Below, piece by piece: positions 34,693 to 44,690 of a DNA stretch of 64,000 nucleotides (the first letter of the stretch is position 1; the number at the start of each line of letters is the position of its first letter). The position numbers and the translations under genes are program-made. The DNA is from Thecaphora thlaspeos (lineage: Eukaryota > Basidiomycota > Ustilaginomycetes > Urocystidales > Glomosporiaceae): NCBI GenBank assembly GCA_900291925.1, contig UWYS01000014.1, forward strand, positions 248,001 to 312,000. Reading direction: 5' to 3'. Under the pieces are notes generated by a model. The model saw only the letters and a program-made list of their open reading frames with translations. It had not been told where the DNA came from and did no database searches.

Positions 34693-34805
34693 GCGGCATG
34701 AGCAGCCCGCCGCCTGGTATCCCGCCCGTCGGCTCGCAGTCGATGAACGGTGATAACCTCATGGCCCTGCTGAGCGGCACGCACCGTGGGCCTGGCGGTA
34801 ACTGA
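31053..34805 (+). CDS. eIF4E-binding protein, 4E-T/EAP1-like
   Basis: Six exons: 31053-31062, 31191-31449, 31579-31773, 31882-31937, 32031-32197 and 32256-34805; all joins keep frame, giving 1078 aa. The N-terminus is MATTGPPPGLG. At about residues 62-68 the sequence TYGRAVLLAYSSSPLVRPP contains the eIF4E-binding pattern Y-x4-L-phi (YGRAVLL), followed by MAPLSHWFGEYQP. The middle is Arg/Asp/Ser-rich, then has PSWMGDGESGDSPAWMDEE, RSSRFARFFDG and NIAELFKQAS. The C-terminal third is Gln/Pro/Gly-rich with polyglutamine runs near 34588 and 34662. An N-terminal YxxxxL-phi, a later SRF..FF motif and a Q/P-rich tail match eIF4E-transporter-type translational repressors found in P-bodies. Orthology is inferred from these motifs, not from full-length similarity. 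Confidence 0.65.
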
Positions 34806-35235
34806 GGCGGAGCCGCATCGATGATATCGTAGCCTGCTTCCGCCCAACACCTTCCGTGCTACAGGCTTCGGGAGCCAAGGTCTGCGTACCTGTCACTCCT
34901 CTAGCCTCACCCTCGTGCACTTTCCCTCCCCCCTTATCCCTGGCTCCACTATTGCACGCGTCTCAAAGTACGACCGTCTCGATCCTGTACCTCATGATTT
35001 TCTCCTTGATCTCAACCCTACTTTCTCTCCTACCACGTATCCTCTGATCTCTCTCGTGGCGATCGCGAATCCCTCCCTTGTTCCGCAGACGAATTACCAG
35101 ACCCGAACCTCTTGCCCAGCCACGCACTGCACAAGGATTCGTCTGAAGACGAGAGGAGTGAATCTGGTGATGGTGTGCATGGCATTGCCGGGTAGACGGT
35201 AGCTGAGTAGAGGAAATTCTGGGGCAGTGGCAGGA
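34806..35235. other. Convergent 3' region
   Basis: 430 bp of 3' untranslated sequence between the 4E-T-like gene and isovaleryl-CoA dehydrogenase; C/T-rich, no gene seen. Confidence 0.6.
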
Positions 35236-36920
35236 TCAGGCCAACTCCTCGTTGAACATACGACCGATGAGCATCCTTCGGATCTCTTGCGTGCCCGCTC
35301 CGACCATGTAGAGGCGCGAGTCGCGCCAGAATCGAGCGACGGGGTAGTCTGTCACCGGTCGATGGACCGAGTCAAATTCAGGCAGGTCAAGGGGAAAAAA
35401 AAAAAAAAAAAAAAAAAAGGTGTGAGTCTACACAGAACGCGAACAAGAAGGGCAGTATGGAGAGACGAGCTAGGACGTACCGTTTGTGTAGCCGTTTCCT
35501 CCGCATGTCTGCATGGCTTCCGATGTGACGGCCACGCAGGCGTCGGAGGAGTAGAGGATCGCTCCGGCACAGTCCTACGGGCGGATCGAGGCGGGTTGGG
35601 TGGATCGCGTCAGTTCTGACCATCTCTCCGAGGGTGAGGGACGAGGCGGGCGCGAGGCACTCACACGTCGGCTGATCTTTCCGGCGTCGCAGGCTCGTCC
35701 TACGGCGTAGACGTAGGCTCGCGAGGCGCCGAGCCGTGTGTACATGTCTGAAAAGCGCAGCGGAGGGGATTTGCCGAAGCTCCAGAGTCAGTCGCCGCCA
35801 TCCTCTTTCATGGCCGAGGATCGCAGAACAGCGCGGGGTGGCGGATCTACCCACCGGCAATCTTTCCCTGCATCAGCTGGAACTCGGCGATGCGCTTGCT
35901 AAACTGCTTTCGGTCGTGTGCGTACTCTACGGCGTAGTCAAAGGCTGCCTGCATCAGTCCGAGCGGCCCGCCGCTAAGCACGAGCCTCTCGAGGTCGAGG
36001 CCGCTCATGAGGACCTGGGCGCCCTTGTTGAGCGTGCCGAGAATGTTCTCCTCCGGGACTTTGACGTTGTCAAAGTGGATTTCGCAGGTGTCGCTTCCCC
36101 TCATGCCGACCTTGTCGAGCTTGGGGAGCTGGGAGAAGCCCTTCATGCCCTTTTCCAGGATAAAGGCCGTGATCCCCTTGCTGCCCTCGCCCGTCTTGGC
36201 GTAGACGATGAACGTCGATGCGACGGGAGCGTTTGTGATCCACATCTTGGAGCCGTTGAGGATGTACCGATCGCCCTTCTTGACCGCCTTGGTCGTCATG
36301 CTGACGACATCGGACCCGGCGCCGGGCTCCGACATGGCAAGAGAGCCCACCTTGCGTCCAGCGATGAGGTCGGGAAGGTACTTGTCCTTTTGCGCTTTTG
36401 TGCCGTGCCGTCGCAGCTGGTTGACGCAAAGATTGGAGTGGGCTCCGTAGGACAGGGCGACGGATCCCGAAGCTCGCGAAAGCTCTAAGGTAGGGAGGAG
36501 AGAGATGGTGGCACGAGGGAGAAGCGTATCAGTCAGCCTCTGCTTGGGCGGAAGGGTGGCCGTACGGCAACACCGCTCAGACTTACCCTCCATGACGATG
36601 GTGTGGTCGAGGTAGCCCTTTCCGAGGCCGCCATCCTCCTCGGGGACGGTGATGCCGAGGAGACCCATGTCGCCGAGCTTCTGCCAGATGTCTGTGGGAC
36701 CTTTGTTGTCTCTGTCGATCTGTGCGGCGCGCTCGGGTGTGAGCTGTGCAGCAACAAAGTTTGCAACGGCCTCCTTGAGTTCGAGCTGGTCCTCTGTAAG
36801 GCCAGCGACGTGGTGGTTGTAGAAGCTCATCTGTCGCGCCGCTCCGACGACGGCGGAGTGGCGCGGGATGGCGCTGGAGCGAAGGCCGGCACGGAGAGGG
36901 GTGGCGAGGAAGCGCAGCAT
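35236..36920 (-). CDS. Isovaleryl-CoA dehydrogenase
   Basis: Five exons, 36920-36587, 36484-35855, 35747-35665, 35574-35481 and 35348-35236; predicted 417 aa. An Arg/Ala-rich mitochondrial presequence ([22 protein letters not shown]) precedes the acyl-CoA dehydrogenase fold. Blocks are [63 protein letters not shown], the catalytic Glu in [19 protein letters not shown], and the C-terminal [36 protein letters not shown] and [14 protein letters not shown]. Glu in the LERLVL position distinguishes isovaleryl-CoA dehydrogenase from short/medium-chain enzymes, which place it elsewhere. It oxidises isovaleryl-CoA in leucine breakdown using FAD. Intron 4 contains an A24 run (T24 on the coding strand). 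Confidence 0.94.
35395..35418. repeat. A24 mononucleotide run inside an intron
   Basis: Twenty-four consecutive A on the plus strand within the last intron of the isovaleryl-CoA dehydrogenase gene. It reads as a poly-T tract about 45-70 nt before the 3' splice site. Confidence 0.95.
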
Positions 36921-37670
36921 CTTGGCGATGGGCTGACGCTGTGAGTGTGGTGTGGGGGATGGGGCAGGAGAAGCGAGTGGCGCTTGGGGCTAGGGGAGGG
37001 AAGGGGAGACTAAGGGGAATAGATAGGGAAGAGAGAGAGGGAGAGTGGCGTCGTTGGGCGTCGTCGAAGGGACCGGAAGAGATCCCGACAGAGCCACCTC
37101 TGGTCAGCGTCCAAGGGACGACGCGAGGCTGGCCCGAAACGCCACAAGTGCGGGGCAACACCCCAGCTTCAGGGCGGGGTGAGGGACCAGAGTGTGGATG
37201 TGCTGTAGTTACCGCGTCACGCCGGCGAGCGCCGGCGAGCGCCGGCGAGGGGCTTTGACGGGGTTTCCGGTCCAGTCGGCCAACCCGATAGCCGCAAAGC
37301 CGAAAACGCTCCTCTCGACCGCCCTCGAGCCGCGCCCCATCCGGCCCGATGCTCCCTTCCGCCCGTGGCCCACCCGATGAGGTGGTCGGCCTACTCCCCT
37401 CCTTTTGCCCTCGGTCTTGATGGCGGGCGACGAATTAGGATAGGCTGCATGGTCTCTTCAGCGCAGCGCCATCGACGAGACACGATCGTGCTCACTCGCC
37501 CGAAAGCTCCCTGGAAAGAGTCTGCTGTCCGCAACGAAGACTGCGCCGCCAAGGTAAATAGGGACGACCCGACAGACAGTGGAAAATCAGACCGAAAATG
37601 AGTTGTTTCTTCGAAGGAATAACATTTCAAACTCATTGAGTCTATTTTATGATTGCAACAGAAATCCGCT
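36921..37670. other. Upstream region of isovaleryl-CoA dehydrogenase
   Basis: 750 bp without a recognisable gene. A short GCCGGCGA direct repeat (three tandem copies) lies at 37219-37248. Base composition becomes AT-richer from 37600 on, immediately before the 5S rRNA gene. Confidence 0.55.
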
Positions 37671-37788
37671 ATCTGCGGTTATAGAACCTTGAAAGCACCA
37701 TATCCCGTCCGATCTGCGAAGTTAAGCAAGGTGTCGCTCAGTCAGTACTGCGGTGGGGGACCACGCGGGAATCCTGAGTACTGCGGTT
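37671..37788 (+). rRNA. 5S ribosomal RNA gene
   Basis: About 118 nt matching the eukaryotic 5S pattern: GAAAGCACCATATCCCGTCC, GATCTGCGAAGTTAAGC, GTCAGTACTGCGGTGGGGGACC and ACGCGGGAATCCTGAGTACTG. The ends pair as helix I (CTGCGG near the 5' end with CTGCGG near the 3' end, including G-U pairs). The internal Pol III control region (box A, intermediate element, box C) spans the AAGTTAAGC to GGTGGGGGACC part. A T-run follows at 37791-37797 as Pol III terminator. It stands alone between protein genes, as in fungi with dispersed 5S genes. Ends are accurate to a few bases. Confidence 0.96.
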
Positions 37789-37798
37789 TGTTTTTTTC
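37789..37798 (+). terminator. Pol III terminator of the 5S gene
   Basis: TGTTTTTTTC immediately after the mature 3' end; seven consecutive T is sufficient for Pol III release. Confidence 0.8.
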
Positions 37799-38130
37799 TC
37801 TCATTCTATTCTGGCCCCTATCCGCCCGTCGTCTGTAGGCTCACAGGCGTGGTCCGGCTGCTACCGTCCATCGACCAACGGTCGACCTCGTCGGAGGTGG
37901 CGACAACAAGGGCGAGGAAGCGGCTTCGCCTGTCGACGCGTGCGGGCGCTGGGCGAGTGAGGTCAGAGCGGATGACGAATGCCGGGTCGTCCTGCCTTAC
38001 TCTTCCTCTGACGTCCGCGACGTCGACGTGATGTCGACGCTCGGCTCACCTGGATCTTCCACTTCCACTTTTCCCTCTCTTCTTGGCAATCGTGTACTTC
38101 GGTCCGGCGCGCCATACCGCCTTCGCCAAG
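37799..38130. other. Leader region of UbiG-like methyltransferase gene
   Basis: 332 bp between the 5S terminator and the ATG at 38131. It is C/T- and CG-rich with no separate gene; the methyltransferase frame is open back to 38083 without an earlier ATG. Confidence 0.55.
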
Positions 38131-39117
38131 ATGGCGACGACACTGGTGACCTACTTCTTCCAGCTGCTGACGGCGCTGCACATCGCGCCAGGAATCCCGA
38201 CGCCCGTTGCCGACCGTCTCGCCGCGCTACCGGAGGGATCGCTGGACATCGACAATGACATCTACGACTGTGAGACGTTCGACTGGTGGTCGGATAGCTG
38301 TGGACTGCACCATCTCAACCCGCTGCGGGTCGGGTACTTTCTCGATAAGCTCGAACGGGCTCGTGCTGATCGGTCGCTGGTGGAGAGAGGACAAGGGGAA
38401 GGTGGGAGGGGGAGAGGCAAGATCCTCGACGTCGGCTGCGGCGCCGGTATAGCGACCGAGGAAATCTATCGCCGTCTTTACGCAGCAGACGCAACCCCTA
38501 CCGGCAACGGCAACGAGGGAGGGGAGGATAAGGAGGGCTACGAAGTCATCGGCCTCGATCCTTCCGAACGGTCCATCTCCGTCGCTCGCTTGCACGCCGC
38601 CTCCCACTCGCCTTCCCTCGACATCGTCTACCAGGTGGGGTCTCTCTACTCTCTCCCCTACGACACGTCCTCCATCGACGCCATCATATGTAGCGACGTG
38701 CTGGAACATCTCTACAACCTCCCTCTTGCCCTGCAAGAGATCCAGCGCGTTCTCAAACCCGGCGGCATTTTCAGCTTCGACACCATCAACCGAACTCCGC
38801 TCTCGTACTACCTCTCCATCTGGATGCTCCAAGACGTACTGCGTGCCATGCAAAACGACACACACGATCACAGGATGTACGTAACGCCTCAGGAGATCCA
38901 CGTCGGTCTTGAGAGGGTGGGCTTGCAGCCCGGCCCAAAGACCCACCTGGTCGGCATGGGACCCGCCTTCCACTGGCCTCATGTCATCCTCTGGAGACTC
39001 ATGACCGGCACGGGTGGATTCATGGGTTCCTTCCTACGTCCCTTCAAGGAGACGACCAACCTCCAGATCTCCTACCTCCACTGGGCTAGCAAGCCTTTGC
39101 ACCAGCAAGGTCAATGA
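38131..39117 (+). CDS. UbiG/Coq3-like SAM-dependent O-methyltransferase
   Basis: Single exon, 328 aa from ATG 38131. The N-terminus is hydrophobic (MATTLVTYFFQLLTALHIAPG). The UbiG-like segment IDNDIYDCETFDWWSDSCGLHHLNPLRVGYF follows, then the class I SAM motif I ILDVGCGAGIATEEI (about residues 97-112). Motif II is VIGLDPSERSISVA, and the post-II region contains SLPYDTSSIDAIICSDVLEHL and VLKPGGIFSFDTINRTPLSY. This order is typical of 3-demethylubiquinol O-methyltransferases. A clear arginine-rich mitochondrial presequence is absent, so it may be a paralogue rather than the quinone-pathway enzyme. A Gly/Glu/Lys-rich insertion (GNGNEGGEDKEGYE) lies between motifs I and II. Confidence 0.7.
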   Translation: MATTLVTYFFQLLTALHIAPGIPTPVADRLAALPEGSLDIDNDIYDCETFDWWSDSCGLHHLNPLRVGYFLDKLERARADRSLVERGQGEGGRGRGKILDVGCGAGIATEEIYRRLYAADATPTGNGNEGGEDKEGYEVIGLDPSERSISVARLHAASHSPSLDIVYQVGSLYSLPYDTSSIDAIICSDVLEHLYNLPLALQEIQRVLKPGGIFSFDTINRTPLSYYLSIWMLQDVLRAMQNDTHDHRMYVTPQEIHVGLERVGLQPGPKTHLVGMGPAFHWPHVILWRLMTGTGGFMGSFLRPFKETTNLQISYLHWASKPLHQQGQ

Positions 39118-39362
39118 CACCGCAGGCGGACCAGACCGCAACACAGACCGACGGCCGTGTGGGATGCGAGTAATAGGCGAAAGGGGACCTGTTCGTCCCT
39201 CTTTGCAGTTTCTGTTTTGGCGCGTGGGTGGGTGGGTGAGTGCGTAAGAGCCGAGGCATAAGGACCAGAGACCGTAAATATACATCGATGTTTAGAAGAG
39301 AAGAGGAGAGTGAGTGAGAGAGAGAACAAGGGGAAAGGAGAGACTATGCGGGGCAAAGGCGC

Positions 39363-39378
39363 GGGGGGGGGGGGGGGG
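39363..39378. repeat. G16 mononucleotide run
   Basis: Sixteen consecutive G just downstream of the ILV5 stop codon in a convergent 3' region; likely in the ILV5 3' UTR as poly-C. Confidence 0.9.
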
Positions 39379-39397
39379 CACGGTAGCATCTCGACGC

Positions 39398-40856
39398 TTA
39401 GATACCCTTGGCGGCGCGCTCCGGTCGGAGGGCGCGGACCTTGTGTCCAACGACCCACATCTCCTGGGCGGCGATGGCGTCCGTCTCCTTGTCAAAGTCC
39501 TCGCGGTAGGTCTTGCGGTTGCCGAACTCGAGCGCACGGCGCGTCTCGCTGCCGTCGCGGACGCTCTGGTAGAGCTTCTCAAAGACGGGCTTGCAGGCCT
39601 TCTCGAACTCGGGCGCCCAGTCGAGCGCACCGCGGCGCGCCGTGGTCGAGCAGGCCTTGTACATATAGTCCATGCCATGCTCGCCGACCAGCGGGAAGAG
39701 CGACATGAGAGCCTCCTCGCACGTCTCGTTGAACGCCTCCGAGGGCGAGTGGCCGTTGGCGCGGAGGACGTCGTACTGCGCCTTGAACATGCCCTGAATG
39801 CCGCCCATTAGGCAGCCGCGCTCGCCGTAGAGGTCAGAGTAGACCTCGCGCTCAAACGTCGTCTCGTAGAGGTAGCCGCATCCGACGGCAACGCCCATGG
39901 CGGTGGCCTTCTCGAGCGCCTTGCCCGAGACGTCCTGGTGCACGGCGATCGAGCCGTTGATGCCGCGCGACTCGAGGAAGAGCGAGCGGACGGTGCGGCC
40001 AGAGCCCTTGGGGGCGCAGAGGATGATGTCCTTGTCCTTGGGCGCCTCGAAGCCAGTCTCCTTGGCGTACGAGATCTGGAAGCCGTGCGAGAAGTAGAGC
40101 GTCTTGCAGTTGGGCATCTTGTCCCTGACCGAGTTGTAGACGCCCGTGCAGGCGGCGTCCGAGAGGAGGAGCATGGCTGTGGTGGCCTTGGCGGCGGCCT
40201 CCTCGATGGTGAAGAGGTTCTTGCCCGGCTGCCAGCCGTCCTCGATGGCCTCCTCCCACGACTTGCCGCCCTTGCGGACACCGACAATGACGTTGAGGCC
40301 GTTGTCCCTCATGCTGCAGGGGCAAGCGAAGGAAGTGCGAAAAGAGGGGGGTATGGCAAGAGGAAGTCAGCGTCCATCGTTTCGCGACACGGAAGAGGCA
40401 AAGGAGAGTAACGCTGCCGCTCGCGACTCTAGCCTGCCCAGATGTGCGTCGCCTCTGGGACAGGAAAGCATGCACCGCAGCCCCAAGCCTCTGCTCCAGG
40501 CCGACAGGCCCTCACGATCGGCGCATACAACCTCAAAAGCGGGCGAAAACTCACTTGAGACCCTGTCCGTGACCCTGAGAGCCGTAACCAAGAATGGCGA
40601 ACGTCTCGTTCTTGAAGTAGTCCTGGAGCTTCTCGATAGGCCAATCCTCACGCTCATAGACCTTCTCGGGGATGCCCTGGGTGAACTCAATGGTCTTGAG
40701 GCCCCGTGTGGCGACGGGCGCAGCAGCGACCTTGGCGAGGGCGGGTCGGGTGGTGGCGGCGGCGATCGAGAGCGGGCGGGCGGCGCCGGCGGTGGCGCGG
40801 CGGGCAACACCGCGAGAGGCGGCGCGGAGGGCGGTGCGTGCGACGTTGGCGTTCAT
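39398..40856 (-). CDS. ILV5: Ketol-acid reductoisomerase (acetohydroxyacid reductoisomerase)
   Basis: Two exons, 40856-40555 and 40313-39398; predicted 405 aa. A strong mitochondrial presequence (MNANVARTALRAASRGVARRATAGAARP) is followed by FTQGIPEKVYEREDWPIEKLQDYF. The NADPH-binding loop is LGYGSQGHGQGLN, rebuilt across the intron (AA|C). Next come VIVGVRKGGKSW, LLLSDAACTGVYN, LYFSHGFQISYA, VAVHQD-like IAVHQDVSGKA, and the Mg-binding region YSDLYGERGCLMGGIQGMF with TCEEALMSLFPLVGEHGMDYMY. It catalyses the second step of valine and isoleucine synthesis in mitochondria. The intron is 241 bp. Confidence 0.96.
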
Positions 40857-41151
40857 GGCAGCTGCGGGTGTGTGCGAGTAGTGTGGTGTAGTGACAGGGG
40901 ACAGAGAAGGAGGCGTGCTGATGAGGTATATCTATGTGGGCGGTAAGGAAGGAGAAGGGCGGAGCGGGGAGGCGATGTATTTGAGGCTGTCCGCCCCCGT
41001 GCGAGACGACGGCGTTTGCCCGGACAGGCTGGAAGCATTCAGCTCGCCCGCTCGCCCGCCCGCTCGTTGGCGCGGTGGAGAGCGTGCGCCCGCTCAGAGC
41101 TTCAGAGGGGAGGGGCCAACAAGGCGGAGGCCGAGGGGGCGCGCCTGCCTG

Positions 41152-41903
41152 TGACTCGTTTCTGCGCTGGCTCCGTCGTGATTTTTCTTGCGGCGCGCGG
41201 CCAGTTCTTGGCGGCTCACCCGCCCGCCCACTCGCGCATTCGCCCGCCTCCTTGCTCTCTTCCTGCCAGCTGCAGGCAGATGACAACAGGCAAGGCGTAC
41301 GGCGAGCGGCCCTGCTGCTGCTGCTGCTCGCCCGCCCCCCGCCCCGCCTCCTTCCGGCCTGTTCTTGTTGCGCCATGGCCTTGTGCATGCAGGTAGAGGC
41401 CGGCCGCACCACCCGCCCGTCTGCTCGTTCTTGACACACGACCGCTTCGCCACATCGCCGCGCCACATCGCCCGCCCGCCAGCCAAGTAGGCAGCTTGTA
41501 GCACGACTGGGCGTCCGGTCGAGTACTTAGCCGCAATCGGATCCGCTCGCTCGTCGCGCTCCTTCCAATTCAGCCTCAGTCGACTTGCATCGACCTGGCA
41601 AGCCTCGAAAGGCGGTTGCCTGAGATCCCTCGAACGGCTCAGAGCATTCATTCCGGGGAGAGTCAACTCACCACTGTGTACACGATGCTGCCGTAAGAGT
41701 AGCTGGGCCGTCTCGGTTTGCTGGCATCTGCGCGGTGCGTCGTGTCAATGGACAGAGGTGCGGGCGAAGACTGTACCGGATGAGCGGTGCATCCGCCACC
41801 TTCTCATTGGGCGGCGTCCGCTGTCCACGCCATCTCGACGTCGACGAATGCCTTGGCTTTATCTTGCCCTGATTTCGAGTTTCTATTGGTCGGCTAGTGA
41901 CTC
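41152..41903. promoter_or_regulatory. Three Gcn4/CPC1-type TGACTC cores upstream of ILV5
   Basis: TGACTC at 41152-41157 and 41898-41903 (plus) and GAGTCA at 41660-41665, that is about 295, 805 and 1040 bp upstream of the ILV5 ATG. ILV5 is an amino-acid biosynthesis gene, the class controlled by Gcn4-like bZIPs. Chance occurrence of a 6-mer on both strands in 1.2 kb is about 0.6, so three is suggestive only. Confidence 0.3.
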
Positions 41904-41921
41904 GACTGCCACCCCCGCTTT

Positions 41922-41945
41922 TCTCTCTCTCTCTCTCTCTCTCTC
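41922..41945. repeat. (CT)n dinucleotide repeat
   Basis: Twelve CT-type units just downstream of the WD40 gene's stop codon region. Confidence 0.9.
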
Positions 41946-42030
41946 GTAGACGGCCCAGCTTCCAATAATTGGACGACCACAGTACTCGGCCGAGATGAAC
42001 ATAGAGCCTGGCGGAGCAGGGACAGCCCGT

Positions 42031-43958
42031 TTACAGGAAATGCTCGTTGTCGATCTTCAACACCCTCACCGTCCTGTCGAAGCCGCAGCTCGCCACCGTG
42101 TTCTCATCGATAGTGACGACGTCCTTGATGACCGTATTGCCGCCCCTGCTCCAACCGACGACCCGTTGCGTCTCCGTCGACCCCTGGTCTTCGTGAACCT
42201 TGGTCAGGCCGTGGCACAGCACCTGTGCACGGACTTTGCCCTTGAGATCGACCAGCCGCAGCATCCCGTCCTCCGAGTTGAGCCAGACGCCGCGCCCAGA
42301 CGGTAGCCAGCTGTGCCGCGGCGTCGCGTACGAAGATGTGGCCAGCCCCGTCCAGACCGTCCCGGCGCGCCGAGATGAAAGGAGCGGTAGCAGCAGCAGC
42401 CGAGACAGCGGGCCCGTTGCTGTAGAGGAGCTCGAGGCGGTGAGGTTGCTAGGCGTGTAGTCGCCCGTCTGGGCGCACATATAGAGGCCAGACGGGTGCA
42501 GCGAGAGGCTGAGAAGGCTGTAGCTCACGTGCAAGTCATCCTCGCTAGGGTTTGTGTTGTAGCTGACGATCGACCAGTCGCGCGTCATCTCCTGGTCCTC
42601 TGCGCGCTCGACGGCCTCGCCAAGCTCCGTGGCCTCGAGCCTCTCAGTCAGCTGCGCCACACCTCCCTCACGCCCGGCTGCATCAACATCGTTGACAACC
42701 TGGTGGGCCGCGTCGGCATCGGCCGAGAGCGGCAGAGGGATGTAGTGCAGGAAGCTGTCGTCCCTCACCGTAAAGGCGATCCAGGTCCGCTTCCGCCGGG
42801 CGTCTTTGACAAGGATCTCGTCGCCACCTCTCGATTCGATCTCCTGAAGGCCGGTCGGCGGCGGCCGTACGGCGGCTCGGACGAACAGGATCGACTCGGG
42901 ATTTGTCTTGGTCTCAAACTCTTGTACCTTTTCAAAGGCATCGGAGCCGACCGTCAGATACTCGGCGTCATCTAGATCTTCCTCTTCACCATCGTCCGAT
43001 GAAGTGCGGTCACGTGCTGACTGCGCTGTGGCAGGACCGGTGCGACGTCGATATATGATGATCTTGCGGTCGTAGCCGGCCGAGGCGAGGTACTCCCCCG
43101 ACGGGCTGAAGGCCAGCCGGACGACGAATTTGGCGTGGTGTCCGAGCGACTGTAGGGGCTGTCTCGTGATCTGAGGGAGGTAGCATGGTGTCAAAGGACA
43201 AGGTGGCCCGCAGAACGTCCGTGTAAGCGTGAAGGCAGCGCAGATCCATCCTCGCGTAGCGCACTCACCAGATCCCAGACGATGACCTTGGCATCCATCC
43301 CCGCGCTGACCAGACACCTCGGGTTCGCCGGATCCTGAGCGACGGCTAGCACGGCGGCCTTGTGACCGAGGCAGCTCTCTCCATCACCCTCGAGGATCTC
43401 CTCGACCTTTCCCGACTCGGGATCGGCAAATACGATTCGCTTGTCGGCCGCAGTCGTGACGATGCACATCTTGGCGCTGTTCTTAAATCTCGGCGGTTGG
43501 GCGGACGTGTCGAAGCTCCGTCTCGGGTAAGGTAGATGTGTGATCGAGAGGATGTTGGAGGCGTGCAGCGTACGGTGCGTCTCTGCGAGTTTGAACGGCA
43601 GCTGCGAAGGGCCGGGAAGAGTCAGTGTGAGCGGATCGACGACGGAGCGAGACGAATGCGTTGCTTCTAGCGAGGCGTGCTGGCGTCGTTGTTCGGCGGC
43701 TCGCAGCGTTGAATTGTACAGCTCGACAAGCGTGCTGAGGTCCAGCCCTGGATCGTGGGGAGCGGACGAAGCAGCGTCCGTGGCCGGGATCTCGAGACCG
43801 GCTTGCGAAGCATCGCGGCGCAGCTGCTCGGCCGTGGCGTCGTAGCCGTTCGAGGTGGGGAAGCGTTCGACGATCTGGTGGATCCGCATGTTGAGGTCGT
43901 ACAGGTTCGACGTGTCTGCAGAGGCAGGCGCTGCTGCCTGGTCGCCGAGGTGCGACAT
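42031..43958 (-). CDS. WD40-repeat protein with N-terminal LisH-like helix
   Basis: Two exons, 43958-43269 and 43170-42031, joined in phase 0; predicted 609 aa. The N-terminus MSHLGDQAAAP leads to LYDLNMRIHQIVERFPTSNGYDATAEQLRRDA, which resembles a LisH motif. WD-type blocks are visible at GHKAAVLAVAQDPANPRCLVSAGMDAKVIVWDL (joined across the intron to ITRQPLQSLGHH), AKFVVRLAFSPSGEYLASAGYDRKIIIYRRR, and the last repeat TVIKDVVTIDENTVASCGFDRTVRVLKID. The central blades are divergent and interrupted by acidic linkers (DDGEEEDLDDAEYL). A scaffold role is likely. I do not recognise a specific orthologue. Confidence 0.75.
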
Positions 43959-44690
43959 GGTATGGCTTCGAGGGGGGCAGCGGGGCAATGGCGGTACCGT
44001 CGTGAAGATAGTCTGGTAGAGGACGCCAAGAGGAAGAGTGTCAACGGAGGGGCAAAAGGGTCCAGCAACCTGGGACGGAAAGGCGCGGCCCAAGCGCTCC
44101 GTCTGGCCCAGACCGCGCGCACAGCCAGAGGCCTCCACCTTGTTGAGCATATTGGGTGGATTTTATCGGGTAATCGGGCTCCACCGTCCACATCCATCAT
44201 ATCCACCGTCCAAGTCGAGGTCCAACCGCCTCGTCATCACTCGTCCCCCTTTTCTACATGTCTACGGCCCTTTTACTCTCTTTCCAATACACACACCACC
44301 CTTCACAGTTCACACCACACCTCGCGCCTCCTCAGCTACCGGCAGACCCGCTCACTCGATGTCGCGCTACCACCGTCGCCTCCCGCTTCCTCCTGGCGTC
44401 CTTCTCCTACCTCTCTCAAGAGGCTGCCAAGGTACAGGTAAGGTACACTGACGATCAATTCTACGCAATGATGTCCGGACGGGTCGAGGTACGAGTTTCT
44501 CACAAGAAATGCAGCCGTTTCGATCGATGACTTCGTTGCATAGCGTCACGATGCGTGCCCGGGGCCTGGAGGTAGATTTTACAGAGCAAGGAATGATTCG
44601 AGAGCGACGGGGACGAAGAAGGGGACATGATAGATTAATGATAAAGCGGTCGAGAGGGAGAGGGGGTGTATGGGTACCGCAGTCAAAGCT
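43959..44690. other. Intergenic, 732 bp
   Basis: Upstream of the WD40 gene and downstream of the thiolase gene. A pyrimidine-rich stretch at 44230-44340 is the main feature; no gene is supported. Confidence 0.55.

Larger units (their letters stand above)
40857..42030. other. ILV5 upstream region with three TGACTC sites
   Basis: 1.17 kb, no gene. It contains TGACTC cores at 41152-41157 and 41898-41903 and the inverse GAGTCA at 41660-41665. These match the Gcn4/CPC1 core seen upstream of amino-acid biosynthesis genes. A CT dinucleotide repeat lies at 41922-41945, nearer the 3' end of the WD40 gene. Confidence 0.45.

Noticed and set aside
39310..40946. Several long frames antisense to ILV5
   Set aside because: GC-rich codon bias leaves antisense frames open; ILV5 itself is unambiguous.
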